Below are positions 38,346 through 46,913 of a stretch of 64,000 nucleotides of DNA, piece after piece; position 1 is the first letter of the stretch; every line of letters starts with the position of its first letter. The translations under genes and the position numbers were made by a program. The notes beneath the pieces are model-generated. The model did no database searches, was not told the DNA's origin, and saw nothing but the letters and a program-made list of their open reading frames with translations. Source of the DNA: JAVDCA01 sp035293985 (lineage in GTDB: Bacteria > Pseudomonadota > Alphaproteobacteria > Rhizobiales > Xanthobacteraceae); assembly GCA_035293985.1 (NCBI GenBank), contig DATGLS010000052.1, forward strand, positions 248,001 to 312,000. Direction: 5' to 3'.

Positions 38346-39325
38346 CACGTCAGGTCCGCAAGCTTGCCGATCTTCGCGGCCGCGACCCGGTGGGCATGCG
38401 CGTAGAGCGCCGCGACCGCGCAACTCGCCATGCGGGCGCGCACATCGTCGGCGCGGCTCGTCAGGATGATCGGGACGCGGGCGCCGAGCACGATGCCGGC
38501 CTCGTCGGCGTCGGCGAGAAACGTCAGCTCCTTGGCGAGCATGTTGCCGGCCTCGAGGTCGGGCACCAGCAGGATGTCGGCGTCGCCGGCGACCGCCGAG
38601 TTGATGTGCTTGATCGTCGCCGCCTCGCGGTTGATCGCGTTGTCGAGCGCGAGCGGCCCGTCGAGCAGCGCGCCGGTGATCTGGCCGCGATCCGCCATCT
38701 TGCACAGCGCCGCGGCGTCGATGGTCGATGGAATCTTCGAGCTGACCGTCTCGACCGCCGACAGGATCGCGACCTTGGGCTGCTCGATATGCAGCGCATG
38801 CGCGAGGTCGATCGCGTTGCGGACGATGTCGGCCTTCTCCTCGAGGGTCGGGAAGATGTTGACCGCGGCGTCGGTGATGAACAAGGCCTTTGGATAGGTC
38901 GGCACGTCCATGATGAAGACGTGACTGATGCGCCGCTCGGTGCGGATGCCTGTGTCCTTGTTGACCACCTCGGCCAGGAGCTCGTCGGTATGCAGGCTGC
39001 CCTTCATCAATGCATCCGCCTCCCCGCGGCGGACGATCTCGACTGCCTTCGCAGCCGATGCGTGGCTGTGCGGCGTATCGACCAGCGAGAACGCGGAAAC
39101 GTCGAGCTCGAGCGACTGCGCGAGCGCGCGGATGCGCGTCTCGGGCCCGACCAGCGTCGGCTTGATGAGGCGCGCGTGCGCCGCCTCGACGGCGCCGCGC
39201 AGCGAGGTCTCGTCGCATGGGTGGGCGACGGCGACCCGCACCGGCGCGAGGGCGTGGCAGCTGTAGATCAGCGCGTCGTATTTCTCGTGCTTGCGCGGCT
39301 CGGTCATGTCGGCGGCCATTGGCAT
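38345..39325 (-). CDS. Phosphate acetyl/butyryltransferase
   Basis: A 326-residue phosphotransacylase of the short Pta/Ptb type, without the N-terminal domains of long Pta. Motifs: SLRGAVEAAHARLIKPTLVG, GEADALMKGSLHTDELLAEV, ITDAAVNIFPTLEEKADIVR, and AGDADILLVPDLEAGNMLAK, followed by an IILTSRADD end. It transfers acyl groups between CoA and phosphate. The specificity for acetyl or butyryl CoA is not clear from sequence. A start at 39325 (MPMAADM) or 39307 (MTEPRK) is possible. It is the first gene of the pta-ackA-PhaC-like operon. Confidence 0.88.
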   Translation of the reverse strand: MPMAADMTEPRKHEKYDALIYSCHALAPVRVAVAHPCDETSLRGAVEAAHARLIKPTLVGPETRIRALAQSLELDVSAFSLVDTPHSHASAAKAVEIVRRGEADALMKGSLHTDELLAEVVNKDTGIRTERRISHVFIMDVPTYPKALFITDAAVNIFPTLEEKADIVRNAIDLAHALHIEQPKVAILSAVETVSSKIPSTIDAAALCKMADRGQITGALLDGPLALDNAINREAATIKHINSAVAGDADILLVPDLEAGNMLAKELTFLADADEAGIVLGARVPIILTSRADDVRARMASCAVAALYAHAHRVAAAKIGKLADLT

Positions 39326-39462
39326 GGCGACTACAAGACGGGAAAGCGGGGGGCGAGCGTCATCGACGCCGCAAAGCTGTCGCCTGCGCCAGCGACTCTG
39401 CACGTTCCGAATCCCAAGTCCAGGGCGTGAACCTTGTCGTGAAGGGGCGTGAAGCGGCCGCG

Positions 39463-40704
39463 CTATGAGGACGCCGCCGGCGCCGCCGCCTCGCGCATGC
39501 GCGGGGCGCGCGCTGCGGCCTTGTCCCAGGCGAGCAGCAAGGCGAGCCCGATCATCGCGACGGCGCCGGCGACGTCGACCAGCGCCTGCGTCGCGAGGCC
39601 GTCGTCATAGCTCGTGAGCACGTATTGTCCCAGCACCGAGAGCAGGATGCCGAAGCAGAAGATGTGCAGCGAATTCTGCCCACAGGCGATCAGCCATCGT
39701 CCCGGCCGCGTCGCCAGCAGCGCGCCGTCGGGGCTGACCAGGTGTGCGGTGGTGAAGGCGAGCGCGAGGAAGCTCGCGAGCCGCAGCGGATCGAGGTTGG
39801 TCTTGTCGCCGACATACGGCGCCAGCAGCCGGAAGAGAAAGTCGGGCTCGTCGGTGAAATTCGACTGGATCACCCACGACGCGCTGACGACGGCGATGAC
39901 GGCGGCGAACGTCATCGCGGCGCGGACGAGCCACCGGCTTTTCGGCACCCAGGCGACGCCGCGCACCTTGGAGTAGCCGACCACGGCGCCGATGACGAAC
40001 ATGAACTGCCAGGCGAGCGGATTGAAGAACCAGGTGGCGCCGTCCGGATAGCCCGGCAGCTGCCAGCCCATCGCATTGGTGAGCCCATAGAGGACGCCCG
40101 ACGGGATGAGCGCATACAGCGGATGGCGCGCGATCGCGACGAGCACGAGCGGAAAGCAGCCGAGCAGCACGATGTAGAGCGGCAGGATGTTGAGGAATTG
40201 CGGCTGGAATCGCAGGATCAGGACCTGGGCGATCGCGGCGGGCGGATCATCGAGGAATTGCGAGATGTTGAACGACTGCGTGTAGGTCGGATCGTCCACC
40301 ACCGCGATCGAATACGAAACGAACGCGGCGAAGACCGCGAAGATGAAGATATGCGCGACGTAGAGTTGCCAGACGCGATGATAGATGTGCGCGGCGGCGA
40401 CGCCCAGGCCGTCATCCTTGAGTACACGCCCGTAGGCAAGGGCGGCCGCATAACCGGAAATGAACACGAACACCTCGGCCGCGTCGGAGAACGCGATCGA
40501 GTGCAAGGTGACGTTGGAAAGAAAATTGTTCGGGATGTGATCGATGAAGATGAACAGCAGCGACAGGCCGCGAAAGAAATCGAGGCGGAGATCGCGCTTG
40601 GACGTCGCCGCGCGCGCAGGCGCGCGATCGCCCGCCCAGCCGCCGATCGGCAGGAAATTGCGCAACGCAGACGACATCGCCGCAGGCGACATGGACGCAG
40701 TCAT
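39463..40704 (-). CDS. opgC: OpgC-type integral membrane acyltransferase
   Basis: A 413-residue protein with about ten membrane helices. Family motifs: DLRLDFFRGLSLLFIFIDHI and FSDAAEVFVFISGYAAALAYG are the OpgC signature, with the catalytic-like RGLSLLFIFIDH region at the N-terminus. Late helices (AWQFMFVIGAVVGYSKVRG; RWLIACGQNSLHIFCFGIL) fit too. OpgC adds succinyl groups to osmoregulated periplasmic glucans, giving them negative charge. A Gly/Arg-rich cytoplasmic N-terminus precedes the first helix. The gene is divergent from the gentisate-dioxygenase-like gene, with an AT-rich gap and the inverted repeat TTAAC-gcaaa-GTTAA at 40816-40830. Confidence 0.88.
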   Translation of the reverse strand: MTASMSPAAMSSALRNFLPIGGWAGDRAPARAATSKRDLRLDFFRGLSLLFIFIDHIPNNFLSNVTLHSIAFSDAAEVFVFISGYAAALAYGRVLKDDGLGVAAAHIYHRVWQLYVAHIFIFAVFAAFVSYSIAVVDDPTYTQSFNISQFLDDPPAAIAQVLILRFQPQFLNILPLYIVLLGCFPLVLVAIARHPLYALIPSGVLYGLTNAMGWQLPGYPDGATWFFNPLAWQFMFVIGAVVGYSKVRGVAWVPKSRWLVRAAMTFAAVIAVVSASWVIQSNFTDEPDFLFRLLAPYVGDKTNLDPLRLASFLALAFTTAHLVSPDGALLATRPGRWLIACGQNSLHIFCFGILLSVLGQYVLTSYDDGLATQALVDVAGAVAMIGLALLLAWDKAAARAPRMREAAAPAASS

Positions 40705-40928
40705 CGTCCGACCTCGTGTCTCGATTTCAGAGTCGCCCGCGGCGACGCAGGCCTATCGCAAACCAACGCCCGCGTCGCGTGAACATTCCCAACCTTGCCC
40801 CGAATTAATATTGAATTAACGCAAAGTTAATGCCGCGGCCTCGCGCCGAACGCCCGCGCATACGGGTTGCGGGGCGTGCCTATGTCTCGCACTATTGTGG
40901 CCGAAGTGAATCCCCGGGGAGGCAATTC

Positions 40929-41984
40929 ATGAGCAGCACGGCGACCACCGGGAGCGCGTCCGATCTCGCCGCTTATTCGCGCGACATCGCCGGGCTCAAC
41001 GCCAGGCCCTTGTGGGAGCGCACCACCCGCATGGGGCCGGGCACCGCGGCGGTGCCGGCGATCTGGCGCTACCGCGAGATGCGGCCGCAATTGCTGCGCG
41101 CGGCCGAGCTCATCTCGACGCACGAGGCGGAGCGCCGCGTGCTGATGCTGGAGAACCCCGGCCTGCGGGGCACCGGCTACATCACGTCCTCGCTCTATTC
41201 CGGGCTGCAGATCATCCTGCCCGGCGAGGTCGCGCGCGCGCATCGGCACGCCTCGAACGCCATGCGCTTCATCATCGAAGGCAGCGGCGCGTATTCGACG
41301 GTCGAGGGCGAGCGCGTTCCGATGCAGCCCGGCGATTTCGTGCTCACCCCCTACTGGTGCTGGCACGACCATGGCCATGCCGGCAGCGAGCCGGTGATCT
41401 GGCTCGACGCGCTCGACAATCCGTTCGCGCAGTTCTTCGGCACCATGTTCCGCGAGAATTATCCGCACGAGGCGCAAATCGCGGCGGCAACGAGCGGCGC
41501 GACCGCGGCGCGCTACGGCGAGGGTCTCGCGCCGGTCGAAAATCGCGGCGGCAAGCTTTCATCGCCGCTGCTCGTCTATCCGTATGAGCGCACGCGCGCC
41601 GCGCTCGAGCGGCTCGCCACGGACGGGCCGCTGCATCCCGCACATGGCATCAAGATGCGTTACGCCAACCCGCTCACCGGCGGGCATGCGTTTCCGACCA
41701 TCTCGGTGTTCATCCAGTGGATGCCGGCGCGCTTCGCGGGCCAGACCTATCGCAGCACCGAAAGCGCGATCTTCTGCGCCGTCGAAGGCCGCGGCCGCGT
41801 GCACGCGAACGGGGCGCGGCTCGATTTCGAGCCGCACGACGTGTTCACGGTGCCGAGCTGGATTCCCTATTGCATCGAGACCGAGGGCGAGTGCGTGCTG
41901 TTTTCCTACTCGGACCGTGGGCCGCAGGAAACGCTCGGGCTCTTTCGCGAGGAAAACCCGGCGAATTCGACGCCGCGGAGCTGA
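40929..41984 (+). CDS. Gentisate 1,2-dioxygenase-like cupin protein
   Basis: A 351-residue double-cupin protein of the usual gentisate dioxygenase length. The N-terminal cupin has the Fe-binding motif HRHASNAMRFIIEGSG and a GDFVLTPYWCWHDHGH block with the third His; the C-terminal cupin shows a weaker repeat. The enzyme opens gentisate to maleylpyruvate with iron and O2. No maleylpyruvate isomerase or fumarylpyruvate hydrolase is nearby, so the pathway is incomplete here; salicylate or related acids remain possible substrates. GGGGAGGCAATTC precedes ATG 40929. The GntR gene is convergent and may serve it. Confidence 0.85.
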   Translation: MSSTATTGSASDLAAYSRDIAGLNARPLWERTTRMGPGTAAVPAIWRYREMRPQLLRAAELISTHEAERRVLMLENPGLRGTGYITSSLYSGLQIILPGEVARAHRHASNAMRFIIEGSGAYSTVEGERVPMQPGDFVLTPYWCWHDHGHAGSEPVIWLDALDNPFAQFFGTMFRENYPHEAQIAAATSGATAARYGEGLAPVENRGGKLSSPLLVYPYERTRAALERLATDGPLHPAHGIKMRYANPLTGGHAFPTISVFIQWMPARFAGQTYRSTESAIFCAVEGRGRVHANGARLDFEPHDVFTVPSWIPYCIETEGECVLFSYSDRGPQETLGLFREENPANSTPRS

Positions 41985-42006
41985 AAGGCTCAACCCGGCC
42001 GAGCGA

Positions 42007-42738
42007 TCACGTCGAGAGGCTCAGACGAAAGCTGGTGCGATCGGCCCGGTAGATCGACGTGCCGGTATGTATCGCATCATTCGCCCGGGTGAGGAAGGTG
42101 ACGCGACGCACCAGCACCGGCTGCCCGCGCTTGATGCCGAGAAGGCCGGCTTCCTCCCGATCGGCGAGGCGCGCCTCGATCTCCAACTCTCCGCGATCGA
42201 TGATGATGCCTTCGCGGTTGCGCAGGTAGTCGACGAGCGAGGACGTCTCGATATCCTGCTTGGTCAGATGGGTGCAGCAATCGGCGCGAATGTAGCGGTC
42301 ATCGATCGCAAGCAGCGTCTCCTTCTGGAAGCGCAGGCGGCGCACATAGGCGACGGGCTCCCCCGCCGCGATGCCGAGGCGCTCCGCCGCCTCCTGCGGC
42401 GCGCGAATCTGCGGCTCGAACGCGCTGGCCTTGAAGCTGAATTCGACGCCGCTCTGGGCCCACGCATCGCGCAAGCTCGTCAGCGTCAGCTTTTCCCGGA
42501 GCTTGTTGCGCCGGACGAACGTGCCGCGCCCCTGGATTCGGTAGAGGACCCCCTCGCCCACCAGCTCGTCGACGGCGCGACGCACCGTGATGCGGCTGAC
42601 GCCGAAGCGCTTGGCAAGGCTCGCATCGGAAAAGGATATGGGTTTTGCATCCGGCTGCGCGCGGATCATCTCCTGGATGCCGGCCTGGACCTGCCGATAG
42701 AGCGGGAGACCTTCGGCGGGTGGTTTGACATCCAGCAT
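42007..42738 (-). CDS. GntR-family regulator with UTRA ligand domain (HutC-type)
   Basis: A 243-residue regulator. Residues about 10-75 are the winged helix: PLYRQVQAGIQEMIRAQ, ASLAKRFGVSRITVRRAVDE, LYRIQGRGTFV. Residues about 95-240 form the UTRA effector fold: LRFQKETLLAIDDRYIRADC, then GIIIDRGELEIEARLADREE and RVTFLTRANDAIHTGTSIYR. The gene is convergent with the gentisate-dioxygenase-like gene (22 bases apart) and divergent from the XRE gene, with the palindrome TGTTATAACA 17 bases upstream. Aromatic-acid or sugar ligands are both possible. Confidence 0.88.
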   Translation of the reverse strand: MLDVKPPAEGLPLYRQVQAGIQEMIRAQPDAKPISFSDASLAKRFGVSRITVRRAVDELVGEGVLYRIQGRGTFVRRNKLREKLTLTSLRDAWAQSGVEFSFKASAFEPQIRAPQEAAERLGIAAGEPVAYVRRLRFQKETLLAIDDRYIRADCCTHLTKQDIETSSLVDYLRNREGIIIDRGELEIEARLADREEAGLLGIKRGQPVLVRRVTFLTRANDAIHTGTSIYRADRTSFRLSLST

Positions 42739-42754
42739 GCGCAACCGGTAGTCT

Positions 42755-42764
42755 TGTTATAACA
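42755..42764. promoter_or_regulatory. Candidate GntR operator TGTTATAACA
   Basis: A perfect 10-bp palindrome, in the form expected for HutC/FadR-type operators (GT-N-AC type), 17 bases before the GntR start and 157 bases before the divergent XRE gene. It suggests autoregulation. Confidence 0.4.
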
Positions 42765-42920
42765 TCATGTCAACCGCGACCGCGCTGTCCTGTCCGGCCA
42801 ACGCCGAGCCGCTTCCGGATGATGAAAGAAGTCATCCGTACCGATCAGGTCGTCATGACGGGCGCACCGTACGCACGCTCGTGGTGCGGTCAACTTTTGC
42901 GTGCACAGGGGGACGACGAC

Positions 42921-43337
42921 GTGGCCACGAAAAGTCCAATGCCGATCGACGTGCTGGTCGGGCAAAACATCCGCATCTGCCGGCTGCAGCAGAAGCTCTC
43001 GCAAACCGAGCTGGGCCGACGCATCGGCGTGACCTTCCAGCAGGTGCAGAAGTATGAGAAGGGCGCAAACCGCGTCGGCGCAAGCCGACTGTCGCAGATC
43101 GCCGACGTGCTCGGCGTACCGCTGCTCGCCCTGTTCGACGGCAGCGGAGCCGCCGCCGTGCAGCACGCCGAAACGGTGGAGACGCCGCGCGCGCTCCTCG
43201 CCAACCCGCACTCGCTGCGCCTGCTGCAGGGGTTCGAGCGGATCGGCAGCGAGGCAGCGCGCATCGCCCTGCTCGAGCTGGTCGACGCGCTTGCCGAGGA
43301 GACGGCGCCGGCCAGGAGCTCGACCCGCCGCAGGTGA
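42921..43337 (+). CDS. XRE-family transcriptional regulator
   Basis: A 138-residue protein. GTG 42921 is chosen because GGGGGAC lies eight bases upstream; an ATG in the same frame at 42939 is an alternative. The HTH is at residues 13-70: VGQNIRICRLQQKLSQTELG, RRIGVTFQQVQKYEKGANRV and SRLSQIADVLGVPLLALFDG. This is the form common to alphaproteobacterial HTH_3 regulators with short helical tails. The C-terminal part is helical (LLQGFERIGSEAARIALLEL). Targets are unknown. Confidence 0.85.
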   Translation: MATKSPMPIDVLVGQNIRICRLQQKLSQTELGRRIGVTFQQVQKYEKGANRVGASRLSQIADVLGVPLLALFDGSGAAAVQHAETVETPRALLANPHSLRLLQGFERIGSEAARIALLELVDALAEETAPARSSTRRR

Positions 43338-43373
43338 CGATCGGGGCGGCGTCCCTCCCCGGCCTCGCGAAGC

Positions 43374-44672
43374 CTATTTTTCCTTGCGCTGGTCGCGCAC
43401 GCGCACGGCCTTGCCCTGCGAGCGCGGCACCTCGCCGGGCGCCTTCACGACCACCGCGCAGGTAACGCCGATCAGCGACTTGATGTGGCGCACGACCTCG
43501 GCCGCCTGGTGAGCACGATCCGCGTGCGCCAGCGACGTCCCGGGCGCGGCCTCGACCTCGATCGTCATCGCGTCGAGCACGCCCTCGCGCGACAGAACGA
43601 TCTGGTAGTGCGGCGCTAGGCCCGGCAGGCCGACCAGCACCGCCTCGACCTGCGAGGGATAGACGTTGACGCCGCGGATGATGAGCATGTCGTCGTCGCG
43701 CCCGGTCACCCGCATGATGCGCAGGTGGGTGCGGCCGCAGGCGCACGGCGTGTCATCGAGCCGGGTGATGTCGCGCGTGCGGTAGCGGATCATCGGCTGC
43801 GCTTCCTTGCTCAACGTGGTGATGACGAGCTCGCCCGCCGAGCCGATCGGCAGCGGCGCGAGCGTGTTCGGGTCGATCACCTCGAACAGGAAATGATCCT
43901 CCCAGCCGTGCAGCCCCGCCTGCTGCTCGCCGCATTCGCACGCGACTCCCGGCCCGATGATCTCGGAGAGCCCGTAGAGGTCGACCGCCTTGAGCCCGAG
44001 CCGCGCCTCGATGCTCGCGCGCATCGCGTCGCTCCACGGCTCGGCGCCGAACAAGCCGAGGCGCAGGCTCGACTTGCGCAGGTCGATGCCCATGCCGTCT
44101 GCCACTTCGGCGATGTTGAGCGCGTAGGATGGGGTCGCGCACAGCACGTGCGCACCGAAATCCTGAAGCAGCGTCACCTGCCGCTCGGTGCCGCCGCCCG
44201 ACATCGGCACCACCGTGCAGCCGAGCCGCTCGGCGCCGTAATGCGCGCCGAGGCCGCCGGTGAACAGGCCGTAACCGTAGGCATTGTGCACGATGTCGCC
44301 CGGCCGCGCCCCCGCGCAGACGAAGCAGCGCGCCATCAGGTCCGACCACAAATCGATGTCGCGCCGCGTGTAGCCGACCACGGTCGGCTTGCCGGTGGTC
44401 CCTGAGGACGCATGCACGCGCACCAGCGCCTCGCGCGGCACCGCGAACATGCCGAATGGATAGTTGTCGCGCAGGTCGCTCTTGAGGGTGAAGGGAAATT
44501 TGGCGAGGTCGCCGAGATCTTCGAAATCGGCCGGCGAGACGCCGGCCGCGTCGAACTTTTTGCGGTAGTGCGCGACCTGCGCATAGGCTTGCTGCAGGAC
44601 GCTGCGGAGCCGCTTGGTCTGCAATGACGCGAGCGCAGCTCGCGGCATGGTCTCGACGGCGGCATCGAACAT
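43374..44672 (-). CDS. paaK: Phenylacetate-CoA ligase
   Basis: A 432-residue AMP-forming acyl-CoA ligase: VRVHASSGTTGKPTVVGYTR is the AMP-binding P-loop, VDLYGLSEIIGPGVACECGE with the E is the central motif, and YRTRDITRLDD plus RGVNVYPSQVEAVL in the C-terminal domain match PaaK. The sequence CACGRTHLRIMRVTGRDDDM is the variant zinc-like end found in anaerobic-type PaaK. It activates phenylacetate or another aryl acid. The rest of the paa cluster is absent, so a stand-alone activation step is likely. The start at ATG 44672 follows GGGGACC. Confidence 0.92.
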   Translation of the reverse strand: MFDAAVETMPRAALASLQTKRLRSVLQQAYAQVAHYRKKFDAAGVSPADFEDLGDLAKFPFTLKSDLRDNYPFGMFAVPREALVRVHASSGTTGKPTVVGYTRRDIDLWSDLMARCFVCAGARPGDIVHNAYGYGLFTGGLGAHYGAERLGCTVVPMSGGGTERQVTLLQDFGAHVLCATPSYALNIAEVADGMGIDLRKSSLRLGLFGAEPWSDAMRASIEARLGLKAVDLYGLSEIIGPGVACECGEQQAGLHGWEDHFLFEVIDPNTLAPLPIGSAGELVITTLSKEAQPMIRYRTRDITRLDDTPCACGRTHLRIMRVTGRDDDMLIIRGVNVYPSQVEAVLVGLPGLAPHYQIVLSREGVLDAMTIEVEAAPGTSLAHADRAHQAAEVVRHIKSLIGVTCAVVVKAPGEVPRSQGKAVRVRDQRKEK

Positions 44673-44807
44673 CGAAGGGTCCCCGGCGGCGATTCACCCG
44701 CTGATGCCGGAGTGTCTATCGTTTGAGCGGCGTTGGCCATCTCCCCAAACGAACCGATGTACCCCGCCCGGGAAATGAATTAAAAATTGTTAGGTGCTGA
44801 AATACCC

Positions 44808-45521
44808 TTACGCCTGCGCCAAGTCGGCCGTCGCCAGTAGCGTCGCCAGCCGTTTGCGGGCGTAAAACACGCGACTCTTCACCGTGTTGAGACCGATGCC
44901 GAGCATGGCGGCGATCTCCTTGAAGGATTTCTCCCGGAAGTAGACGAGATCGATGATCTCGCGGTGCTCGCGCGAGAGTGCGTCGATACAGCCTTGCAGC
45001 GTCGCGACCCTGTCCTGCGCATCGAGCCCGCCGTCGGGACCGGGCGCGGGATCGGCCAGCGTGATCAGATGATCGTCGTCATTATGGGTCGGGGGCTTCG
45101 CCTCCAGCGCCGTGAGCGCCTTGTGCCGGGCGATGCCGCAGATCCAGGTCGCGACCGACGAGCGTCCCGCGAAGCGGTCGGCCCGCCGCCACACGTCGAG
45201 GAAGACCTCGCTCAGCACATCCTCGGCCAGCGCGTGGTCGCGCACGATGCGCATCGCGTAGCGCAGCACGCGTGCATGATGGCGCAGAAAAAGCGTCCGC
45301 ATCGCCGGCTTGCTGCCGGCCGCGATTGCACGAATGAGCACATAGTCCATGTCCGTTGAAGGCGACGGCGTTGCTTGCGCCGCACCTTGCCCGCGACGCT
45401 TGAACGCGAGCACGGTGGCGGACGGCAGTTGCGCCCGCTCGCGGGCCGCCGGCCGCGTGTATGATCGCTCGGGCGTGGGCGGCGCAACGACAGAAAGCGC
45501 GATGACGGTGGCACTGTGCAT
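44808..45521 (-). CDS. ECF RNA polymerase sigma factor
   Basis: A 237-residue protein with region 2 at about residues 75-140 (FLRHHARVLRYAMRIVRDHA, EDVLSEVFLDVWRRADRF and TWICGIARHKALTAL) and region 4 at about 170-225 (LSREHREIIDLVYFREKSFK, EIAAMLGIGLNTVKSRVFYA). Residues 1-57 are non-conserved, so ATG 45350 (MDYVLIRAIAAG) is an alternative start. No anti-sigma gene lies next to it. It is divergent from the Crp-family gene at 45913, with the inverted repeat GTGCGAAAACGCAC at 45634-45647 between them. ECF sigma factors respond to envelope or oxidative stress. Confidence 0.88.
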   Translation of the reverse strand: MHSATVIALSVVAPPTPERSYTRPAARERAQLPSATVLAFKRRGQGAAQATPSPSTDMDYVLIRAIAAGSKPAMRTLFLRHHARVLRYAMRIVRDHALAEDVLSEVFLDVWRRADRFAGRSSVATWICGIARHKALTALEAKPPTHNDDDHLITLADPAPGPDGGLDAQDRVATLQGCIDALSREHREIIDLVYFREKSFKEIAAMLGIGLNTVKSRVFYARKRLATLLATADLAQA

Positions 45522-45633
45522 GACCAGTCTCCTGTCGCCCCTGTCGCCTCTCCGTCGAGACCTTCACGCCGCCCGTCGTCCGCGTGGATCGATCTCGTTG
45601 CGCCGACGTTAGGGGATGACGGCGGGGCAGGGA

Positions 45634-45647
45634 GTGCGAAAACGCAC
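45634..45647. promoter_or_regulatory. GTGCGAAAACGCAC inverted repeat, candidate Crp-family site
   Basis: Perfect 5-bp arms around an AAAA centre. It lies 112 bp upstream of the longer sigma-factor frame and 265 bp before the crp-like gene. It is identical to the site at 51510 and one base different from 47020 and 8508. Confidence 0.6.
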
Positions 45648-45833
45648 AGAGCAAAACGGGCCCGGCGCGGATGACGCGATCGCGGCGCGCGCTGACGTTG
45701 CGCACACCGTTGATTCTGCCGTCAGTTGCCGGCGCCTACGGTGCATAAACTTGTCGGAATTGACTGCGGCGCCAGAATGGGCGGATGACGACGTGCTATG
45801 CTTTGTGGGCTCGAGCGCGAGGAGCACGCATCG

Positions 45834-45911
45834 ATGACGACGGTCACGATTGTCTTGATGATGACGACGCCCGCTCGATCGGCGCAGCGCTCGGCGACGA
45901 GGCACTGGTAA
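45834..45911 (+). CDS. Short leader-like ORF in front of the crp-like gene
   Basis: A 25-codon frame, MTTVTIVLMMTTPARSAQRS and so on, with AGGAG about nine bases before its ATG. It ends TAA with a single base before the crp start codon. The spacing suggests translational coupling or a leader peptide. It is too short to be sure. Confidence 0.35.
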   Translation: MTTVTIVLMMTTPARSAQRSATRHW

Positions 45912-45912
45912 A

Positions 45913-46614
45913 ATGCCCGCACGCGGTCGGACGGAGACGCTCGCGGCCATCCCGCTGTTCAAGTCGCTGTCGGCGGCGGCAATCGCCAAGCTCGACGCGC
46001 AATGCAGCTGGCGCCGCGCGAACGCCGGCCAATGGCTGCTCGACTACCAGGACGACAGCAACGATGTGTTCTTCGTCGTCGCCGGCGCGGTGCGCGTGAT
46101 CCTGCAGTCGGGCGGGCGCGAGGTCCTATTTCGCGAGCTCAAAGCCGGCGAGTTCTTCGGCGAGCTCGCCGCGATCGACCGCGCGCCACGCTCGTCCGGC
46201 ATCGTGGCGGTGGTCGACGTGACGCTCGGACGCATGCCGGCATCGGTCTTCCTCGCCACCGTCAACGAGCATGCGGATGTGTGCAATCAGCTGCTGACGC
46301 TGCTCGCCCGGCAGATCCGCTCACTGAGCAACCGCGTGAACGAGTTTACCACCCTCGACGTGCGCCACCGGATCATGGCCGAGCTGCTGCGCTTGTCGCG
46401 GCCCGAGCCCAACCGGCCGGGACGCGCGATCGTCTCGCCGCCCCCGATCCATGCGGAGATCGCGGCGCGGGTGAGCACGCGGCGGGAGGCGGTGGTGCGC
46501 GAGCTCACGGCCATGGAGCGCGCCGGCCTGATCGAGCGCCGCCGCGGCGCGATTGCGCTCACCGACGTGAACCGCCTGCGGCGCCTCGTCGACGAGGCGG
46601 CCGAGAACGCCTGA
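45913..46614 (+). CDS. Crp/Fnr-family regulator with cyclic-nucleotide-binding domain
   Basis: A 233-residue protein. Residues about 12-125 are a cNMP-binding beta-roll; the phosphate-binding cassette FFGELAAIDRAPRSSG carries the Gly-Glu and Arg-Ser pair of the consensus FGELAL...PRAA, so a cyclic nucleotide should bind. Residues about 150-225 are the winged helix with recognition segment STRREAVVRELTAMERAGLI, in which R-E-x-x-x-R matches the DNA-contacting residues of E. coli CRP. Fnr-type cysteines are lacking. The site GTGCGAAAACGCAC 265 bp upstream would allow autoregulation. GAGG precedes the start. The name crp is not given because orthology is uncertain. Confidence 0.88.
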   Translation: MPARGRTETLAAIPLFKSLSAAAIAKLDAQCSWRRANAGQWLLDYQDDSNDVFFVVAGAVRVILQSGGREVLFRELKAGEFFGELAAIDRAPRSSGIVAVVDVTLGRMPASVFLATVNEHADVCNQLLTLLARQIRSLSNRVNEFTTLDVRHRIMAELLRLSRPEPNRPGRAIVSPPPIHAEIAARVSTRREAVVRELTAMERAGLIERRRGAIALTDVNRLRRLVDEAAENA

Positions 46615-46625
46615 CCTGGATACGA

Positions 46626-46651
46626 AATGGCCGGCCCCGCGGCCGGCCATT
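46626..46651. terminator. Bidirectional GC-rich hairpin between convergent genes
   Basis: AATGGCCGGCC at 46626-46636 and GGCCGGCCATT at 46641-46651 form a perfect 11-bp palindrome with a CCGC loop. It separates the crp-like gene from the convergent small secreted gene. No long T-run follows on either side. Confidence 0.5.
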
Positions 46652-46688
46652 CCCGATTGCATGCGATCGAACGGATATGGGCAGGCGA

Positions 46689-46913
46689 TCAGTTGCCGCC
46701 GGCCTGGAAGTCGTAGGTCCGCGGCGCCGCGAAGGTGCTGTTGCGGCTCTCGCCCGGGCGCGCCGAGTCGTAGGCGCCGCCGTAGCTCCAGCCGGAGCCA
46801 TGGCTGAGCGCGTAGCTCGCGGCCTCGTCGCTCGCCTGGAATTCGGTCGCGTTGGCGCTGGTGACGCCAGCGACCGCAATGGTGGCAGTGAGCAGCATGA
46901 TCAAAGTCTTCAT
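46689..46913 (-). CDS. Small secreted protein, 74 residues
   Basis: MKTLIMLLTATIAVAGVTSA with an NA-T cleavage site is a signal peptide. The mature 53 residues are ASDEAASYALSHGSGWSYGG and a SARPGESRN part ending AAPRTYDFQAGGN. GGAGAATTG precedes ATG 46913. Function unknown. Its 5' region holds the Crp-type site at 47020-47033, 107 bp away, which is shared with the divergent cyclase gene. Confidence 0.7.
   Translation of the reverse strand: MKTLIMLLTATIAVAGVTSANATEFQASDEAASYALSHGSGWSYGGAYDSARPGESRNSTFAAPRTYDFQAGGN

Noticed and set aside
37128..39218. 696-codon minus frame containing ackA
   Set aside because: The part before 38345 is the wrong frame of the pta gene; ackA starts at 38345.
45616..45837. 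73-codon plus frame between sigma factor and crp-like gene
   Set aside because: It runs through the putative operator, with no ribosome-binding site or conserved-looking sequence.
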